From Stropharia rugosoannulata (Eukaryota; Basidiomycota; Agaricomycetes; Agaricales; Strophariaceae), in NCBI GenBank assembly GCA_028532985.1, contig JANCIK010000003.1, positions 1,436,001 to 1,500,000 of the forward strand: a DNA stretch of 64,000 nucleotides, in the 5' to 3' direction. Positions within the stretch are counted from its first letter, which is position 1; the number at the start of each line of letters is the position of its first letter. The notes below the pieces were generated by a model that saw nothing but the letters and a program-made list of their open reading frames with translations, was not told the DNA's origin and did no database searches. Of the stretch, positions 47,809 through 59,767 are shown in pieces. The position numbers and the translations under genes are program-made.

Positions 47809-49995
47809 ATGTCTACGGATAGTCCGAAGATAAAGCCCACGCGCAGTTCCCTGCGGCAGTCGTTGAAACTCGCGTCTGTGGGCAAGGCCTTGGGCTTCGC
47901 ACCGGATGCGAACAAATCAGACAGTGGCAAGGAGAGCAAGGAAGTCAAAAACGCGAAGAAGACAAAGGAGACCGCGTCAAGGCGCAACAGTGCCCTGTAC
48001 ACGCTGCAGATACAACCAACTGCCCCAAGACTCTCCATGGGCGACTCGAAGCCCCCCTCAATACGCACCGCTACCCCGGATGGAAGCACTACTATATCCC
48101 GCAGGCGGGTATCTGCCTCCATTCAGCGCTCCGCTGCCGGCTCTTCCGACGAACAGTCTGCTACCCCAGTGGCTGGTAGCAAATCATCGGATACCGTGAC
48201 CCCCACTGCTGCCCCAACGCTGAGCGGAAGAGTTGCGACACTCCGCCCCAGGTCCGCTAACGCCACCACAGTGGGGTCTGCATTGCCAAAGTACCGTCCG
48301 AAATCCGCCGTGGTAGAACAAGCGAGCAAGCCGCCCTCTCCTGCCCCACGTGCAGGTACCCGCAGGAGGCTCAGCACCTCTGACGATGAAAAGAAGGAAC
48401 AACAGAATAAACCAATGATAGCGGTCACCTCGCCAGTCGAGAAAACGCAACGACCCATTAGTCCTCTTCCACAGCGTGCTGCCCTCAAGGCAAATCTCAC
48501 CAACTCGCTCAATGTTTCACCGCACAACTCCTCAACAAAATCGAAGGCGCCAACCCCTGGCTCGGCGAAGACATCGTCTCCTTCGCGACCGACTAAAATC
48601 GTGAAAACATCAGCTCCCGCTTCGCGCCCTCCGTCGTCAAGTTCATCTCTGCAGTCAGGTGGCCTTAAATCATCTACGCCGAATGCGTCTACGCCCAAGA
48701 CATCTGGATTGAAAGCCAAGCTAGGCTTATCGTCAAAGACAGGTATCGTGACGCCTGATGCAGCGTCTTCTCCTCTATCACGCGACACACCCTCGCCTCT
48801 TGCTCACCGGACTCGACCAAGTAGTTCGAGGTCAATCGCATCGTCAAGTAAATCTTCCAGCGCGTCTGCTTCGGGTGCTGGTAATATGTCGCACATATCT
48901 GAGGCTAACAGTGAAGACGAAGATGCTGAGGACATAGCACTGCTCCTGGCTCCCGTAGCTGAAGCCACTGCTCCTACACCAGCCATGCCACGTATTCGAC
49001 CTGGTCGTAAGCGCCTTGTACCACAAACGCCGACGCGTTTAAATTTGCCCAGCCGTTCAGAGATGTCATTTGTTTCTCCATTTCCTCCAGTTATAAACGG
49101 CAATTCTACTTCAAGTACAGGGCCTGCATCGACTTCCTCTCTAAGGCTAAGGCTCCCTACCAGGAATAGCAATGACAAAGTTATGCGTGGCTCGATTATG
49201 TCTTGGGAGCAGCTAGCTAACGAGACATCAGTGACACTGGGTGAGGATGAGTTTGGTCGCATGTTATCTGACATACCTGCACCATTCCGTTCTGGTGCCG
49301 TATCACCGGCCCTTACTTCGAGCATCGGCCCCAGTGGCGGTATGAGCAGCATGCCAGGCAGCCCTCTGCTGTTAAGCACGGCCCTTGATTCACCTGGCGG
49401 CTATGGCTCCATCTCTCAAGTTCTCCTGCCCGACGTGACACCATCGCCAGCTCCTTATTTGCATTCGTCGGCGCGCTACAACCTGTCACCCGAATCCGGG
49501 GCCCAGGACGCGGCGACTGTGACAATGCTCCGACTACAGCTTGCGGCGGCGGAGAGTGCAGCACGCGAGCGGCTTGAGCAGGTGCGCGCACTGGAGGAGG
49601 AACTGCAAGAGCTGGCGAGCGCGAGCGCGCGTCAGGCGGAAGAGGTAGCTGCCCAGATCGCATACATTGAGTCGCAATGCCGCACGAGCGAGATCGTTGC
49701 GGGTCCTCGGGCGGTGGAGCAGCTAGAGGTGCAGATGAAGGAGCTGCGTCTTGCGCACGAACATGATCTGAAAGAGGCGGTGGATCATGTACGAGTGCAA
49801 GCGGAAGCTATCTGCAATAGCGCTGTTCAGAGGGAGAAGCACCGTGGAGCCATCCACGCCGCCGCAAGCCTTGCCCTCGCTGGCTGGGGCTCTGTAAAGG
49901 GCTCGTGCGAGACAGAGCTTGATGTCATCGGAGACGACCGTGCCGTCCTTGCACTATTGCAAATACAGCTCGACCAGCTAATGGCTACACTCTGA
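47809..49995 (+). CDS. Ser/Pro-rich protein with C-terminal coiled coil, function unknown
   Basis: A single uninterrupted frame of 728 codons from ATG 47809 (STDSPKIKPTRSSLRQSL). I do not recognise a family. Residues 1-570 are low complexity and rich in Ser, Thr, Pro, Ala, Lys and Arg, with many basic S/T-P sites, typical of disordered phospho-regulated or microtubule-associated proteins. An acidic patch (SEANSEDEDAEDIALLL) sits near residue 380. Residues about 575-680 are a strong heptad coiled coil (VTMLRLQLAAAESAARERLE, EEELQELASASARQAEE). The conserved-looking end is SLALAGWGSVKGSCETELDV and LLQIQLDQLMATL. The lack of introns is unusual next to its neighbours. It follows ALG10 by only 122 bp. 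Confidence 0.78.
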   Translation: MSTDSPKIKPTRSSLRQSLKLASVGKALGFAPDANKSDSGKESKEVKNAKKTKETASRRNSALYTLQIQPTAPRLSMGDSKPPSIRTATPDGSTTISRRRVSASIQRSAAGSSDEQSATPVAGSKSSDTVTPTAAPTLSGRVATLRPRSANATTVGSALPKYRPKSAVVEQASKPPSPAPRAGTRRRLSTSDDEKKEQQNKPMIAVTSPVEKTQRPISPLPQRAALKANLTNSLNVSPHNSSTKSKAPTPGSAKTSSPSRPTKIVKTSAPASRPPSSSSSLQSGGLKSSTPNASTPKTSGLKAKLGLSSKTGIVTPDAASSPLSRDTPSPLAHRTRPSSSRSIASSSKSSSASASGAGNMSHISEANSEDEDAEDIALLLAPVAEATAPTPAMPRIRPGRKRLVPQTPTRLNLPSRSEMSFVSPFPPVINGNSTSSTGPASTSSLRLRLPTRNSNDKVMRGSIMSWEQLANETSVTLGEDEFGRMLSDIPAPFRSGAVSPALTSSIGPSGGMSSMPGSPLLLSTALDSPGGYGSISQVLLPDVTPSPAPYLHSSARYNLSPESGAQDAATVTMLRLQLAAAESAARERLEQVRALEEELQELASASARQAEEVAAQIAYIESQCRTSEIVAGPRAVEQLEVQMKELRLAHEHDLKEAVDHVRVQAEAICNSAVQREKHRGAIHAAASLALAGWGSVKGSCETELDVIGDDRAVLALLQIQLDQLMATL

Positions 49996-50536
49996 CATAG
50001 ACGTGCAAGCTTCTTGTCTTTGTATCTTTGTTTATTTTTCCATCCTTGCTAATGTTCACTTCGTGAGAATTCTTTTCCTAATTCCTGGGTTCTGTTAAAT
50101 GTTGACCGGAATCTCATCTAGTTCGTTATATTCTCGCCAATGCACCTCCAGTTTGCCTGGCTATCTACCCATACCTCGCATCGCCGAATTGGGTGTCTTG
50201 TTACATTCTATTCCCCTCATTTCTTTTGTTTAATCTCCCTGTACATCTAGCCTACTATGTCTGACTCTCATCTCTGCATCACTATTTTTTGACATTGAAT
50301 GAATCTACCACGTTGTCTAGTCAGTCTTTCAACGACATCTTATGTATTGGTCCGTCCTGAATGATCATTGACGACTATAACGATTAATTTTACACCATGC
50401 CTCCTATGAAACATATAGCAACTGTGAGAAGAGTCAAAACCAAGAACCCTGCAATATAAAAGAAATATGTTAAGTACAGATAGAGACTTTAAGGTTAGTA
50501 TAAAATAATAGATAATAGTAAATAACAATGGGACAA
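49996..50536. other. Convergent 3' region
   Basis: Holds the 3' flanks of the coiled-coil gene and of SPC7. AT- and T-rich, no gene seen. Confidence 0.5.
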
Positions 50537-53500
50537 CTAATGATACACTTCTTGAGCTTCAATACATGCATCAAGAAGACATGCATAACTTTCCGAGGGC
50601 GTTGTTTGGCTTAGGCGGGTAACAACGGCTTGCATAATTGCAGCACGACTAATAAATCAGAGTCAGGATAACATCCAATATATATTTCACTAGACTCACT
50701 CTATTGATCCATAGGCGACCTCTACTTCACAATCAAGGGTATCGAGCGAAAGTGGCCATTTCGAGAAGGTATTGAACGAAAAGATGAAGGTGATATAAGC
50801 CTTGGCCATCGCCCCCGGAAACATGACCATTGCTTTTGCTCCAAAGCTAGGTAGAGCCGAGTTTGAACTTTGTGTGGGGAAAATTATTTCAACTGGATAT
50901 TTTATGCTCAGCAGCGTCAGCTGTGAGCGAAGTTCGGCACAAGAAGACCAATAGTCGCTTAGCCGGTGTATGATCTGCGATGATTGTCTTGTAAATAATT
51001 ACTATGAATCGACAGGGAAGCCACCAACCTCACGAACGGTAAAGTCGTCACCGTTATTTATCAGTGTCGCCGCAGAATCAATGAGGAAGGAGCTAAGCTT
51101 GGGAAAGTTGTCTTTATATCGTGTATCTGGCTTGCCGACGCGAGATATCTTGACTTTCGAAACGATAGGCTTGAATGCTTTACATGGAATCGTGACTTGG
51201 AAAAGAGAAGAGTAGATGTATTCGAACAGGTCTGTGGTGACTTTAGTGATTCGACACATATGGAGGTCCTCGAGCGCTTCGAGTTCATCTTTTAGTCTGA
51301 ATACTTCACTGCGCGTCGATGTTTGCTTCAGGCGCAGGACACGCTCGGCAGTGGTTATGGTGTGCTTCGCCTCCCGCATTTGGCCGTCAAGCTCCACAGC
51401 ACGTTCGTGCAGCCAACGTACTTGATCACTTCCTTCTGCCAGCTCAGCTTTGAGGGCTTCAATTTCGATATTCTGCTCGGCGATTGTGGCCTTGAGCTCG
51501 TTGAGATAATCAGCATCGCCGTTTTCTATCTCAGCAACCTCTTTCTGCTCTTGTTCAAGCTCCCGTAATATGTCTTCATATTCTTTTTCCAGAGCTGGGA
51601 TGAGATCGGCTGCTGTTCTCTTAGGCTCCTCTAGCTTGCGAGCATCCTGTGTTTGGTTATATTTTATCAGAGGTATGAACAAGGATTTCCACAATACGCC
51701 TTACATTCTCTAAAGAAGCAAACGCTTCGTCAGCAGTCACCCGTAGACCCTCTACCCACTGCAGCTTCCAGTCATACCAATCCGATTTTGCAAGATATCT
51801 TGTGTGTGTCCGGATTAAATTGAGTTGATGCTGATGAACTAGAATTAATCGATTTTGCAATACGAAGCTAACAAAGGAGACGTGCCTTAAGCTCAGCTTG
51901 ACCTTCCTCATCCGCCCTTGCGTACTCAATAAATAGTTCTGGTGTGACTTTCTCCGCTTCTTCTTCTGTCTGAGCAAAGACAATCTTGCTCTTTGCTATC
52001 CATGCTTCCAAATCCATAGACACCCTGGAGTATAATTCCAACTGGGGAACATCAATTGCCATTGCAGTAAAGTATTCGGCCAAGGCAATGTCTGTGGGAT
52101 TGCGAGGCTGTCGAAGGGGTTGTTGGGAAGGGTGCATCGATCGTCGAGGCGCAGTGAGTTCGTCCATGAACTTGATACTGGTTATCGAGAAGAATTGTGT
52201 GATTGATATAGATGGCTGGAAAAAAGAATGAGCTAATATACCGGGTTCATTAATCAATTACTCACCACCTCTTCTTCCTCCTGGTAACCCATCTGTTCCA
52301 CCCCTTGGGCCCATTGTTGAGTCGCATCTCTGTCTATGTCCATATTTCCTGATAGCTCTTCCTCCGTTTCCTCCAGAACTTGCTCGAGTCGCGTTGGACG
52401 ATTCAACTCAGATGAAGACGGTTGTTGCGCTCCTGGGCGCCAGGGAACAGGGTCTGATTCTAATGATAAAGGCTCTGGTGAAGGCTCTCGGACAGGATCT
52501 GCGGGGGACGGCGCGGGAGAGACCCCCGTTGGAATCAGCGAAGCTACAGCTTGACTGACTGTTTCGTGGACTCCAACGTCTGCTTCGATTGCTTTCTCCC
52601 TCCCCTTGATCGTGGGAGATGTATCCGGTTTACTGATAACCTCAGCAACAGCAGACGTCTCCGGTCGTGTCCAAGTCTGCGATGGAGCGCTGCCCAGGCT
52701 GGCGCGGCCTAAACCTAATCTAGTGTTCTTTGTCGTCGAAGAGCCGACAAGAGTGTTGGAATTATCACTACTGGGAGGTCCATTGAAAGATACTGCTAGA
52801 CTTTTCCGTCGAGCGTAGTATCCGGATGGCCGTCGAAGAGCCGATTGGACCTTGGGCAGATTGGCAGCCGTCCCTTCTACTACAGAACTATACTGGAAAG
52901 GAGCTATTTCTGTCAGAGAAGGAGGTTGGGAAATCAGAGCAGTCTGATCAGCATTGGGAGAAACAAACAGACTCTTTCCCTTAGATTCGGCAATATCTCT
53001 CCATTTTTCTGCAAGTGCCTGTCGCTTTGCTGGGCTTGGTTGATCAACATTGTCGTCCTCTTCTTGCACTGGACGAGGACGTTTGGAGGGTGTAACTAAT
53101 GGAGAAATTGCCTGTGGAGTATACTTCTTGGGCGATGGTCGAGCAACAGGTGGCGCAAATGCCGCAGAAAAGCTGGGCCTGGGCTTCGCTTGAGATGGTG
53201 TGGTAGGTACAGGTTTGCTTGGGGTGGCCTTGGATGGTGAAGGGACATGCGGAGCAGAAAACGCACCAGATGATTTGCGGGGCTGGGAGGCGGAAGGTGC
53301 TTGAGATTTGGTTATTTCATCTCCTGGTGTTGGTGGTTGGAAAACTAACGATTTCGGAGATTGGTGTGATTGGGTGGATTGACTTTCTTCACGCTGTTGT
53401 TCTGGAAACGTGACAGAGTGTCGAGGAGTAGATTGGGATACGGCAGCGATATCACCATAAAGTTCCGACTCGTCCATATTGGATTCGTGACCCATGCTCA

Positions 53501-54743
53501 TTCGAGAGTTAAGTCCGATACTCTGCCGTCCCAGAACCTGGCTAAGATTAAGGGTTTTATTTCCATCCATTTCATTTCCATCGTTAGAGCTGTCGTCAGT
53601 ATCCGTGAATGTATCATCTTGGGGCTCATAAGAGTTTTCATTATTGTTAGACCCCGACAAAGGTAATGAATCACGGGCTCGCGATAGGCGTATTAATGCA
53701 TCGTCCAATGGCATGTCGTCATCTTGGATGGATTCCTCCTCTTCATACGAAACTTCTGGTTCAACGGATTGATCACCGGAATGGGTCATCTGCTTAAGTG
53801 CAAGCCAGACGTCATCTTGCTCCGCTGGACGAAGTGATTGGCCCAGTGGAACAGTAAAATCCATTATATAGGATGATTGCTCAGAAGTTGCATCGGATTG
53901 TGCTGACTGCATTGAGTCGTTACCAACCTCGGAGTGTGGATTGTTCCCCTCGAACGATGCGTCTGCTGATGTAGAGTCGACTTGGGACAGTGGTGGCCGC
54001 CCTTTCATGGAGAGTGAACGTTTACGTGAGAATTGACCTTGAATAGCTTCAGTCACTTCCATATCATCTTCACCATAATTGTCTTCATCATCTTCAAAGT
54101 CAAACTCCTCGTCAAGAATGGCTGATCCTTTCGGATGAAATGCCCCAGACTGAATTACTGTCGTCATATCCATGTCCTCGCTTCCCGCCATAGAGTAACG
54201 GACAGAACTGCGCCTCCGTCTTGAGCTGCCGGGATAGTCATTTTCGTCGGATTGCGTGTTCGGTGTTTCTTGCGATGCATCTGGCTGAGACACAGACTTG
54301 CGCCTCGGATCGTACATGCGCACATATGAAGCTTGCATGAAGCTGACGCGCCTTCCTCCCAATGATTTCCGGGTAGTTGTTTCCTGTCCTGCGTAGTCCT
54401 GCGTCATTTCCATGGATCGCGTAGCATTAGTGTCGTCGGCCCCAGATTGCTGAGAGGAGCCTTGTGAGGATGGATCGTTCGCGACATTATTTACGAATGC
54501 CTTCAGGATGCTTTTGCGAGGAACCTTAAAGACAATCAATGACAATTGTTTGAGGAAAAAACATGCGGTAGTTATGCGCACCAAGGAGCGACGGGCTTTG
54601 GCCTGTGGACTTAACGCACCGGGAACGATACTGTGCGCCCTTCTCCTACCCCTGGGAACAATAGAGGGGTGGTTTTGATTGAAGCCAGCAATTGACTTGC
54701 GGCGATGTGGTGAGCTCTTCTTTGGCGATTTCGGCGAGGCCAT
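50537..54743 (-). CDS. SPC7: Kinetochore protein SPC7 / KNL1 (Spc105)
   Basis: Outer-kinetochore scaffold of the KMN network, recruiting PP1 and Bub proteins. Seven exons (54743-54582, 54524-52266, 52215-51882, 51838-51705, 51646-51029, 50974-50700, 50648-50537) give 1297 residues. The N-terminus has the two PP1-docking motifs of the family, SILK (PRKSILKAF) and RVSF (GGRRVSFMQ). MELT-like sites follow: SMEMTQDYA, DMDMTTVIQ and DMEVTEAIQ. After a long disordered Ser/Gln/Pro-rich middle comes the Spc7 domain, opening PSISITQFFSITSIKFMDEL and including a long coiled coil (KEYEDILRELEQEQKEVAEI). The RWD region follows, with LSDYWSSCAELRSQLTLLSI and a tail QAVVTRLSQTTPSESYACLL. The two 3' exons extend the gene past an apparent stop at 51002, which lies in an intron. 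It is head to head with NPL4, 275 bp apart. Confidence 0.93.
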
Positions 54744-55018
54744 AGCGTGTCCTATATGTGGGACGGAGAAAGGAACCAAGAAGAGAGAGATATGTAAATC
54801 ACCGTTGAAAGCACCAAAATAAACAGACGCGCTTATTGTGCATTGCGTCATGTGACTATCAACATCACAAGTCACGACGACCGGCCCGGTGGCACTTACT
54901 TAAGATCTGTGTACTTATGTAATCCATTACGCGTCTAATGTGATATGACCGCGTCGCACTTGATTGCGTCTGCAATACAAAGTTCATTCATCCACCATCT
55001 CCTCACCTGTTTCGCGCC
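54744..55018. promoter_or_regulatory. Shared upstream region SPC7 / NPL4
   Basis: 275 bp between divergent start codons. It contains a TGACGCAATG/ACGCGTCTAATG-like GC-containing stretch around 54830-54960. No firm element was assigned. Confidence 0.4.
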
Positions 55019-57314
55019 ATGGTAAGTCCGTCCATTAATATCTCTCACGGCGTACTCTGATACCGTTTAGCTGGTTAGAATTCGATCAAAAGATGGGAAT
55101 TTTCGATATGATGTGTCCCCCGACGATGATATATCCAAGCTACTGGAGAAGGTAGTAGAGTTCCGAGTCGATTCAAGTGTGTAATGGTGTTATTTACTTC
55201 ACCTCTTCTCAGATCGTGGAGACCTCAATTAATCCTGATATATCGAGCATAACTATCTCGAATCAACCCCGCGGAAACGAAGTTCGGATTTCAGAACTGA
55301 AAGGGCAGACATTGAAGAAATTGGGGCTAAGGTATGGAAGGGTACCTTACCTTCAGGTCCACCCTACTGATATACCTCAGCCATGGAGATCTAATATTTG
55401 TTTCATATCAAGTCAACTCTGCAGGCTCGGAAAAGCAAAGTGAAGCGCCGTCGGATTCCGCAGGGACGTCCGGTTCGTCGTCAGTGCCTGATGCAACTAA
55501 ACGCCCTTGGGAACTCGTCAAGGAGGATCCAGTCGATGAGTACTGGAGATCACATTCTGGAAAGATTCCTCGCGAGCGTGACTCGCGATTCTGCAAACAC
55601 GCGCTCAATGGCATGTGCGATTATTGCATGCCTTTGGAACCTTACGATGCGGCGTATCATAAAGAACATTCCATTAAGCATCTGTCATACCACGCATACC
55701 TTCAGAAAGTAACTCCTAAACCTAGTGCATCTGCTGCCTCTCAACTTCCTCCTTTGAACCCGCTCTTCTACAAAGTTAAAGTACCTTGCCCATCAGCATC
55801 CCATCCTTCATGGCCTGCCGGGATATGTACGGCGTGCCAACCGTCTTCGATTACATTACAATCACAGCCTTTTCGAATGGTCGACCATCTTGAGATTGCG
55901 TCAATGGATATTGTCGATCGATTCTTGCAGGCATGGCGTAAAACTGGTACACAACGCTTCGGATGGCTAATTGGTCGTTATGAGCCGTACGATAAAGTGC
56001 CTATGGGTGTCAAAGCTGTGGTTGAAGCAATTTATGAACCACTTCAACAGGGCGAGCTAGACGGTCTTACGCTAGGGTGGCCTTGGGAAGAGGAAGAACG
56101 CATACGACAATTGTCTGCTGCTGCTGTCACTCCACTGACTGTCGTAGGCTATATATTTACAGATTTAGATCCAACTCCCGAAGATAGGACGAAAAATGTA
56201 TACAAACGTCATCCCCAGTCTTTCTTCCTATCATCTTTAGAGGCTATTTTCTCTGCCACTTTGCAGAAAGCCAATCCCACACAGTCGAAGTCTTCGCCCA
56301 CTGGCCAGTTTTCTTCTCGACTTGTAACAGCTGTTCTCACTGCCACGGAAGATGGGCAGGTTGATGTTTCGGCCTATCAAGTGTCTGAGCAGGCTGTGGC
56401 TATGGTCGAAGCGGATATGATTGAGGCAAGCGTGGACCCCGGGATCGTTCGTGTCAAGGAGGAGGATAGGACCAAAGATTCCGCAAGATATGTCCCGGAT
56501 GTATTCTTCTCGTACAAAAATGAATATGGTCTGGAAGTCAAGAAAAGTGCGAAACCGTGCTTCCCGGTGGAATATCTCCTGGTGAATGTAGGTATTATGC
56601 AATACTTTTCTTGTAACACAGTTAACATGTTATTGTAGGTAACACACGGATTCCCCCAGAAACCCTCCCCTGCTTTCCAATCTACTCAGTTTGCCATCGA
56701 AAATCGAGCTGGCTTGGAAAATCAATCGTTGGATAGTGTTATGGCTGACTTACGGAGACTCAGTGCTCCTGATCTGTTACCAGGGAGCGAGAGCTATAAG
56801 AAAATTGAACTGGCGAAATGGTTGAGTGATTGGCACCTTATAGCTTTCCTGCAGACTTCTCAGCTGTTCAGCGACGTGAGTATTTTCACTTCGTGTATTC
56901 AAGGTAGTTAACAAAGTAACGGGACACAGAGCGATGTCAAAGTACTGATGCATACCCTATCATCGCCTACCTTGCTTGAAGACGCTAAGAATATCGACAG
57001 AATACTTTCAACAGACGGATGGCAAACGTTGATGACCTTTACACGGGAGAGTGGACGTAAGTCTGATGCTATTTGATGTCTCCGTATGTTATATTCACCC
57101 CTTTGTTCTATTAGCTGCCCGTCCAACTAGCTCAGCACCTGGAGGCACCTCTGCAATGGATGATGACATCCCACCTGAAGTTTATGACCAAATCGCCGCT
57201 GAGCAAGCGGCCGCCTCCGGGTCTTCTGATAACATCAGAATTTGCCCGCACTGTACATTCGAGAACACGCATGGCGGGTCAGATTGCGAAGTGTGTGGAC
57301 TACCTTTGGCATAA
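55019..57314 (+). CDS. NPL4: Nuclear protein localization factor 4, Cdc48 cofactor
   Basis: With Ufd1 it forms the Cdc48/p97 adaptor that unfolds ubiquitinated proteins, for example in ERAD. Exons are 55019-55021, 55071-55151, 55213-55331, 55381-56587, 56639-56875, 56930-57056 and 57115-57314, giving 657 residues. The first exon is only the ATG; splicing gives MLVRIRSKDGNFRYDV, matching yeast MLIRFRSKNG. In order: a UBX-like N-terminal domain, the zinc region (FCKHALNGMCDYCMPLEPYD, HPSWPAGICTACQPS), the MPN-like domain (RFGWLIGRYEPYDKVPMGVK), the long C-terminal domain (KWLSDWHLIAFLQTS), and a terminal NZF finger C-x2-C...C-x2-C (RICPHCTFEN...CEVCGLPLA) that binds ubiquitin. Full length, all landmark cysteines present. 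Confidence 0.95.
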
Positions 57315-57747
57315 GGAGTCCTTCTAACGTAACCATATTATCGATTTCTCGACAATTGTGGCCAGTTGAGAAGGGCCGTACTAGGTAATTTGACTTGTTG
57401 GACATTTCAAGCATTAGTAGTGAGAGCTTGGAAGATTAATATTAATCTTTGTAAACCCCTCAATCAAACACAATGTACTTTATTCATTATAAGAGCAGTT
57501 GGAAACACTTATAGGAACTATAGGTGCTTGACACGCTGTAGTATGCATCGCTTGCGCTTGCTATGTATTTTCGGAAGCCGATACTCGAGCGGCAGTGCGA
57601 TCAGTGAAATAACGCACGGATCACATGTATTGACTAATTTAGCGGCAGGCCAAACCATGCGCAAGGCCAAAGCGATTTGCAGTTACTTATATCCTTTTCC
57701 CCTTGTCTCTTTCATTCCTTTCACAGAGCCTCCTATTTCCGCTTAAA
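57315..57747. other. Intergenic between NPL4 and NCS6
   Basis: 3' flank of NPL4 and promoter of NCS6. A frame of 126 codons here (57366-57746, TTG start) has no family resemblance. Confidence 0.45.
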
Positions 57748-59133
57748 ATGCCTCCTAGAAGCTGTGCACTATGTCACAAGGCAAAAGCGATGGTGAAAAG
57801 ACCGAAGACGGGCCAACAAATCTGTCGAGATTGCTTTTTTTACGTATTCGAAACGGAAGTGCACAACACCATCGTTCAATCTCATCTATTTAAGCCGGGA
57901 GATAGAGTGGCGATCGGGGCATCGGGGGGTAAAGGTATTTCTCTACTCGGCTTTTGCAGTTGAATCTACTTGCTCAAGGTGTAAGACAGACTCTACCGTC
58001 CTCGCTTATGTTATGAAGACGCTCAATGACCGTTATAATTATGGTCTTGAATTATTTCTCTTATCAATAGACGAAGGTATAACTGGTTATAGAGATGACT
58101 CCCTGGAAGTATGTCTCTTTTCTCTGCTTATGCTATAGTTTATTTCCATTTCTTTTAATTGTTTAGACTGTCAAAAGGAATCAGCAACAATACGATATGC
58201 CGCTTAAAATATTGTCATATGACGAGCTTTATGGCTGGACCATGGATGCCATAGTTTCGGAAGTCGGTAGGAAGAACAACTGCACTTTCTGTGGAGTGTT
58301 TCGGAGACAGGCGCTCGATCGCGGGGCTGCAATGCTGAATGTGGACCACATTGTAACTGGTCACAACGCAGATGATATTGCAGAGACTGTTCTGATGAAT
58401 AGTATGTCTATCTACACCAACTACAGCATTTTTTTCACTGTCCTTGGCAGTTATGAGGGGAGACATTGCACGGTTAGGGAGATGTACTTCCATCTGCACG
58501 CAAGGCGAGGACACAATTCGACGATCCAAGCCATTCAAGTATGCGTATGAAAAGGAAATCGTCATGTAAGTGTGAAGCTGTTCGTCGCAGTGATATTTTT
58601 GACTTACAAATATGCCATCAGGTACGCCTACTTCAAAAAATTAGACTATTTTTCCACAGAGTGCATATATTCGCCAGACGCATATCGAGGCCACGCTCGA
58701 GCATTCTTAAAAGATCTTGAAGCTGCAAGACCTAGCGCAATTATCGACATTATACACTCCGGCGAAGCTTTCGAAATAAAAGAAGAGATCAAGGCAATAC
58801 AGAAAGTCCAGCGTATGTTTTTATTGACTTGTTTGGAGTGTTGATCTAAGTGTCCCTTATAAAATGCAGAAACCTGTCAGCGTTGCGGGTATATGTCAAG
58901 TAACGCGCTATGCAAAGCATGTACGCTCTTAGAAGGTCTTGAAAGAGGCATGGCGAATTCAGGGATAGTATGTAAAGCACTTCGCAGATGTTACGATGCT
59001 GATATCTGTATTACAGACGGATCGAGCCCGGAAGAAATTAGAAGCAGAAGGTCCTGCTCCTGAAAATTTGCGAACTATACCATTTTTCAAAGCACCCTCC
59101 GGAAGTCCTGTCATAAATGTTTCAATGTCATGA
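57748..59133 (+). CDS. NCS6: Cytosolic tRNA 2-thiouridine synthase
   Basis: Ncs6/Ctu1 subunit that thiolates the wobble uridine of tRNA-Lys, -Glu and -Gln with sulfur from Urm1. Exons are 57748-57934, 57990-58108, 58167-58401, 58451-58565, 58622-58812, 58870-58967 and 59017-59133, giving 353 residues. An N-terminal zinc site ([24 protein letters not shown]) precedes the ATP-binding PP-loop [12 protein letters not shown], split by an intron inside the motif. Further landmarks: [20 protein letters not shown], the catalytic Cys in [33 protein letters not shown], and a C-terminal zinc motif C-x2-C...C-x2-C ([17 protein letters not shown]). The terminus ...PVINVSMS is short of some orthologues but otherwise complete. 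Confidence 0.95.
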
Positions 59134-59286
59134 AACAATTGAGCTATCGTGACTTGGATGAGCTCATGTTGAACCTGAGACCACTGAGCAGGGCACCGGT
59201 AATAATGCATTAGGTAACCGTAATAAAACGGGGCTTCAATGAATGGATTGAAGACTACTATTTCATACGTCGTTCCACGTATGCGT

Positions 59287-59767
59287 TTAATCTGACATGT
59301 CAGAATGCCTAGCGGCCTCTATCAAGTCATTTGTGTTTTCGAAGCGAGGGATAAACTGAACTTAATACGGCTTAGGGTGACTATCATAAGAAGGTTAAAT
59401 CGAGTCGTTAAATTATACTGATTACTTGCCTGACAAGCCCATCTGTGAACCCAATCAAAGGTTCGATCACACGACCTTTATCGTCTACGAACTTCTTTAT
59501 GTTAACCGTTACTAGAATGGACACCATGGCTATCCAGCCGGTGTTCAATGCGAGATGACGGCCAGGGCAGTTACTATAGGCCCGTTTTTAGCCACTTGGT
59601 AAGTCCAGTCTTTACTAATCTCTTACTGCCGACCATATCCAAAGCGCCCGGCAAGAAGTGGGTCAGGTTGCTGATCAAAGTTGATGACACCATTCTTCAG
59701 GAAACGTTCAGGTTTGAATTTCATGGGGTCTGGATATATTCTAACGTCGTGTAGGATAGCCCTAAAT
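59287..59767 (-). pseudogene. Duplicated 3' fragment of the adjacent cytochrome P450
   Basis: On the minus strand this reads AILHDVRIYPDPMKFKPERF, then FGYGRHNCPGRHLALNTGW, ITDGLV-type and HPKPY sequence, parallel to the last three exons of the P450 at 60043-60560. Everything upstream of the PERF exon is missing. The frame meets a stop TAA (59362-59364) exactly where the intact gene has CAA, so PKPYQ becomes PKPY-stop. Intron positions are conserved, but donor types are exchanged: the heme-exon intron begins GT here and GC in the intact gene; the next begins GC here (59429, GCAAGT) and GT there. Sequence divergence is considerable, so the duplication is not recent. It may also be the remnant of a full second gene whose 5' part was lost. 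Confidence 0.8.

Noticed and set aside
48123..48788. 221-codon minus-strand frame
   Set aside because: Shadow of the biased Ser/Pro/Ala-rich coiled-coil gene on the other strand; codon composition explains it.
51002..51028. Apparent C-terminus of SPC7 at the TAG 51002
   Set aside because: The stop is inside an intron (50975-51028); two further exons encode the rest of the conserved C-terminal region.
51882..51888. GC donor AAG|GCACGT in SPC7
   Set aside because: A GT donor four bases downstream (51881) gives the right phase for the next exon, so no GC donor is needed.
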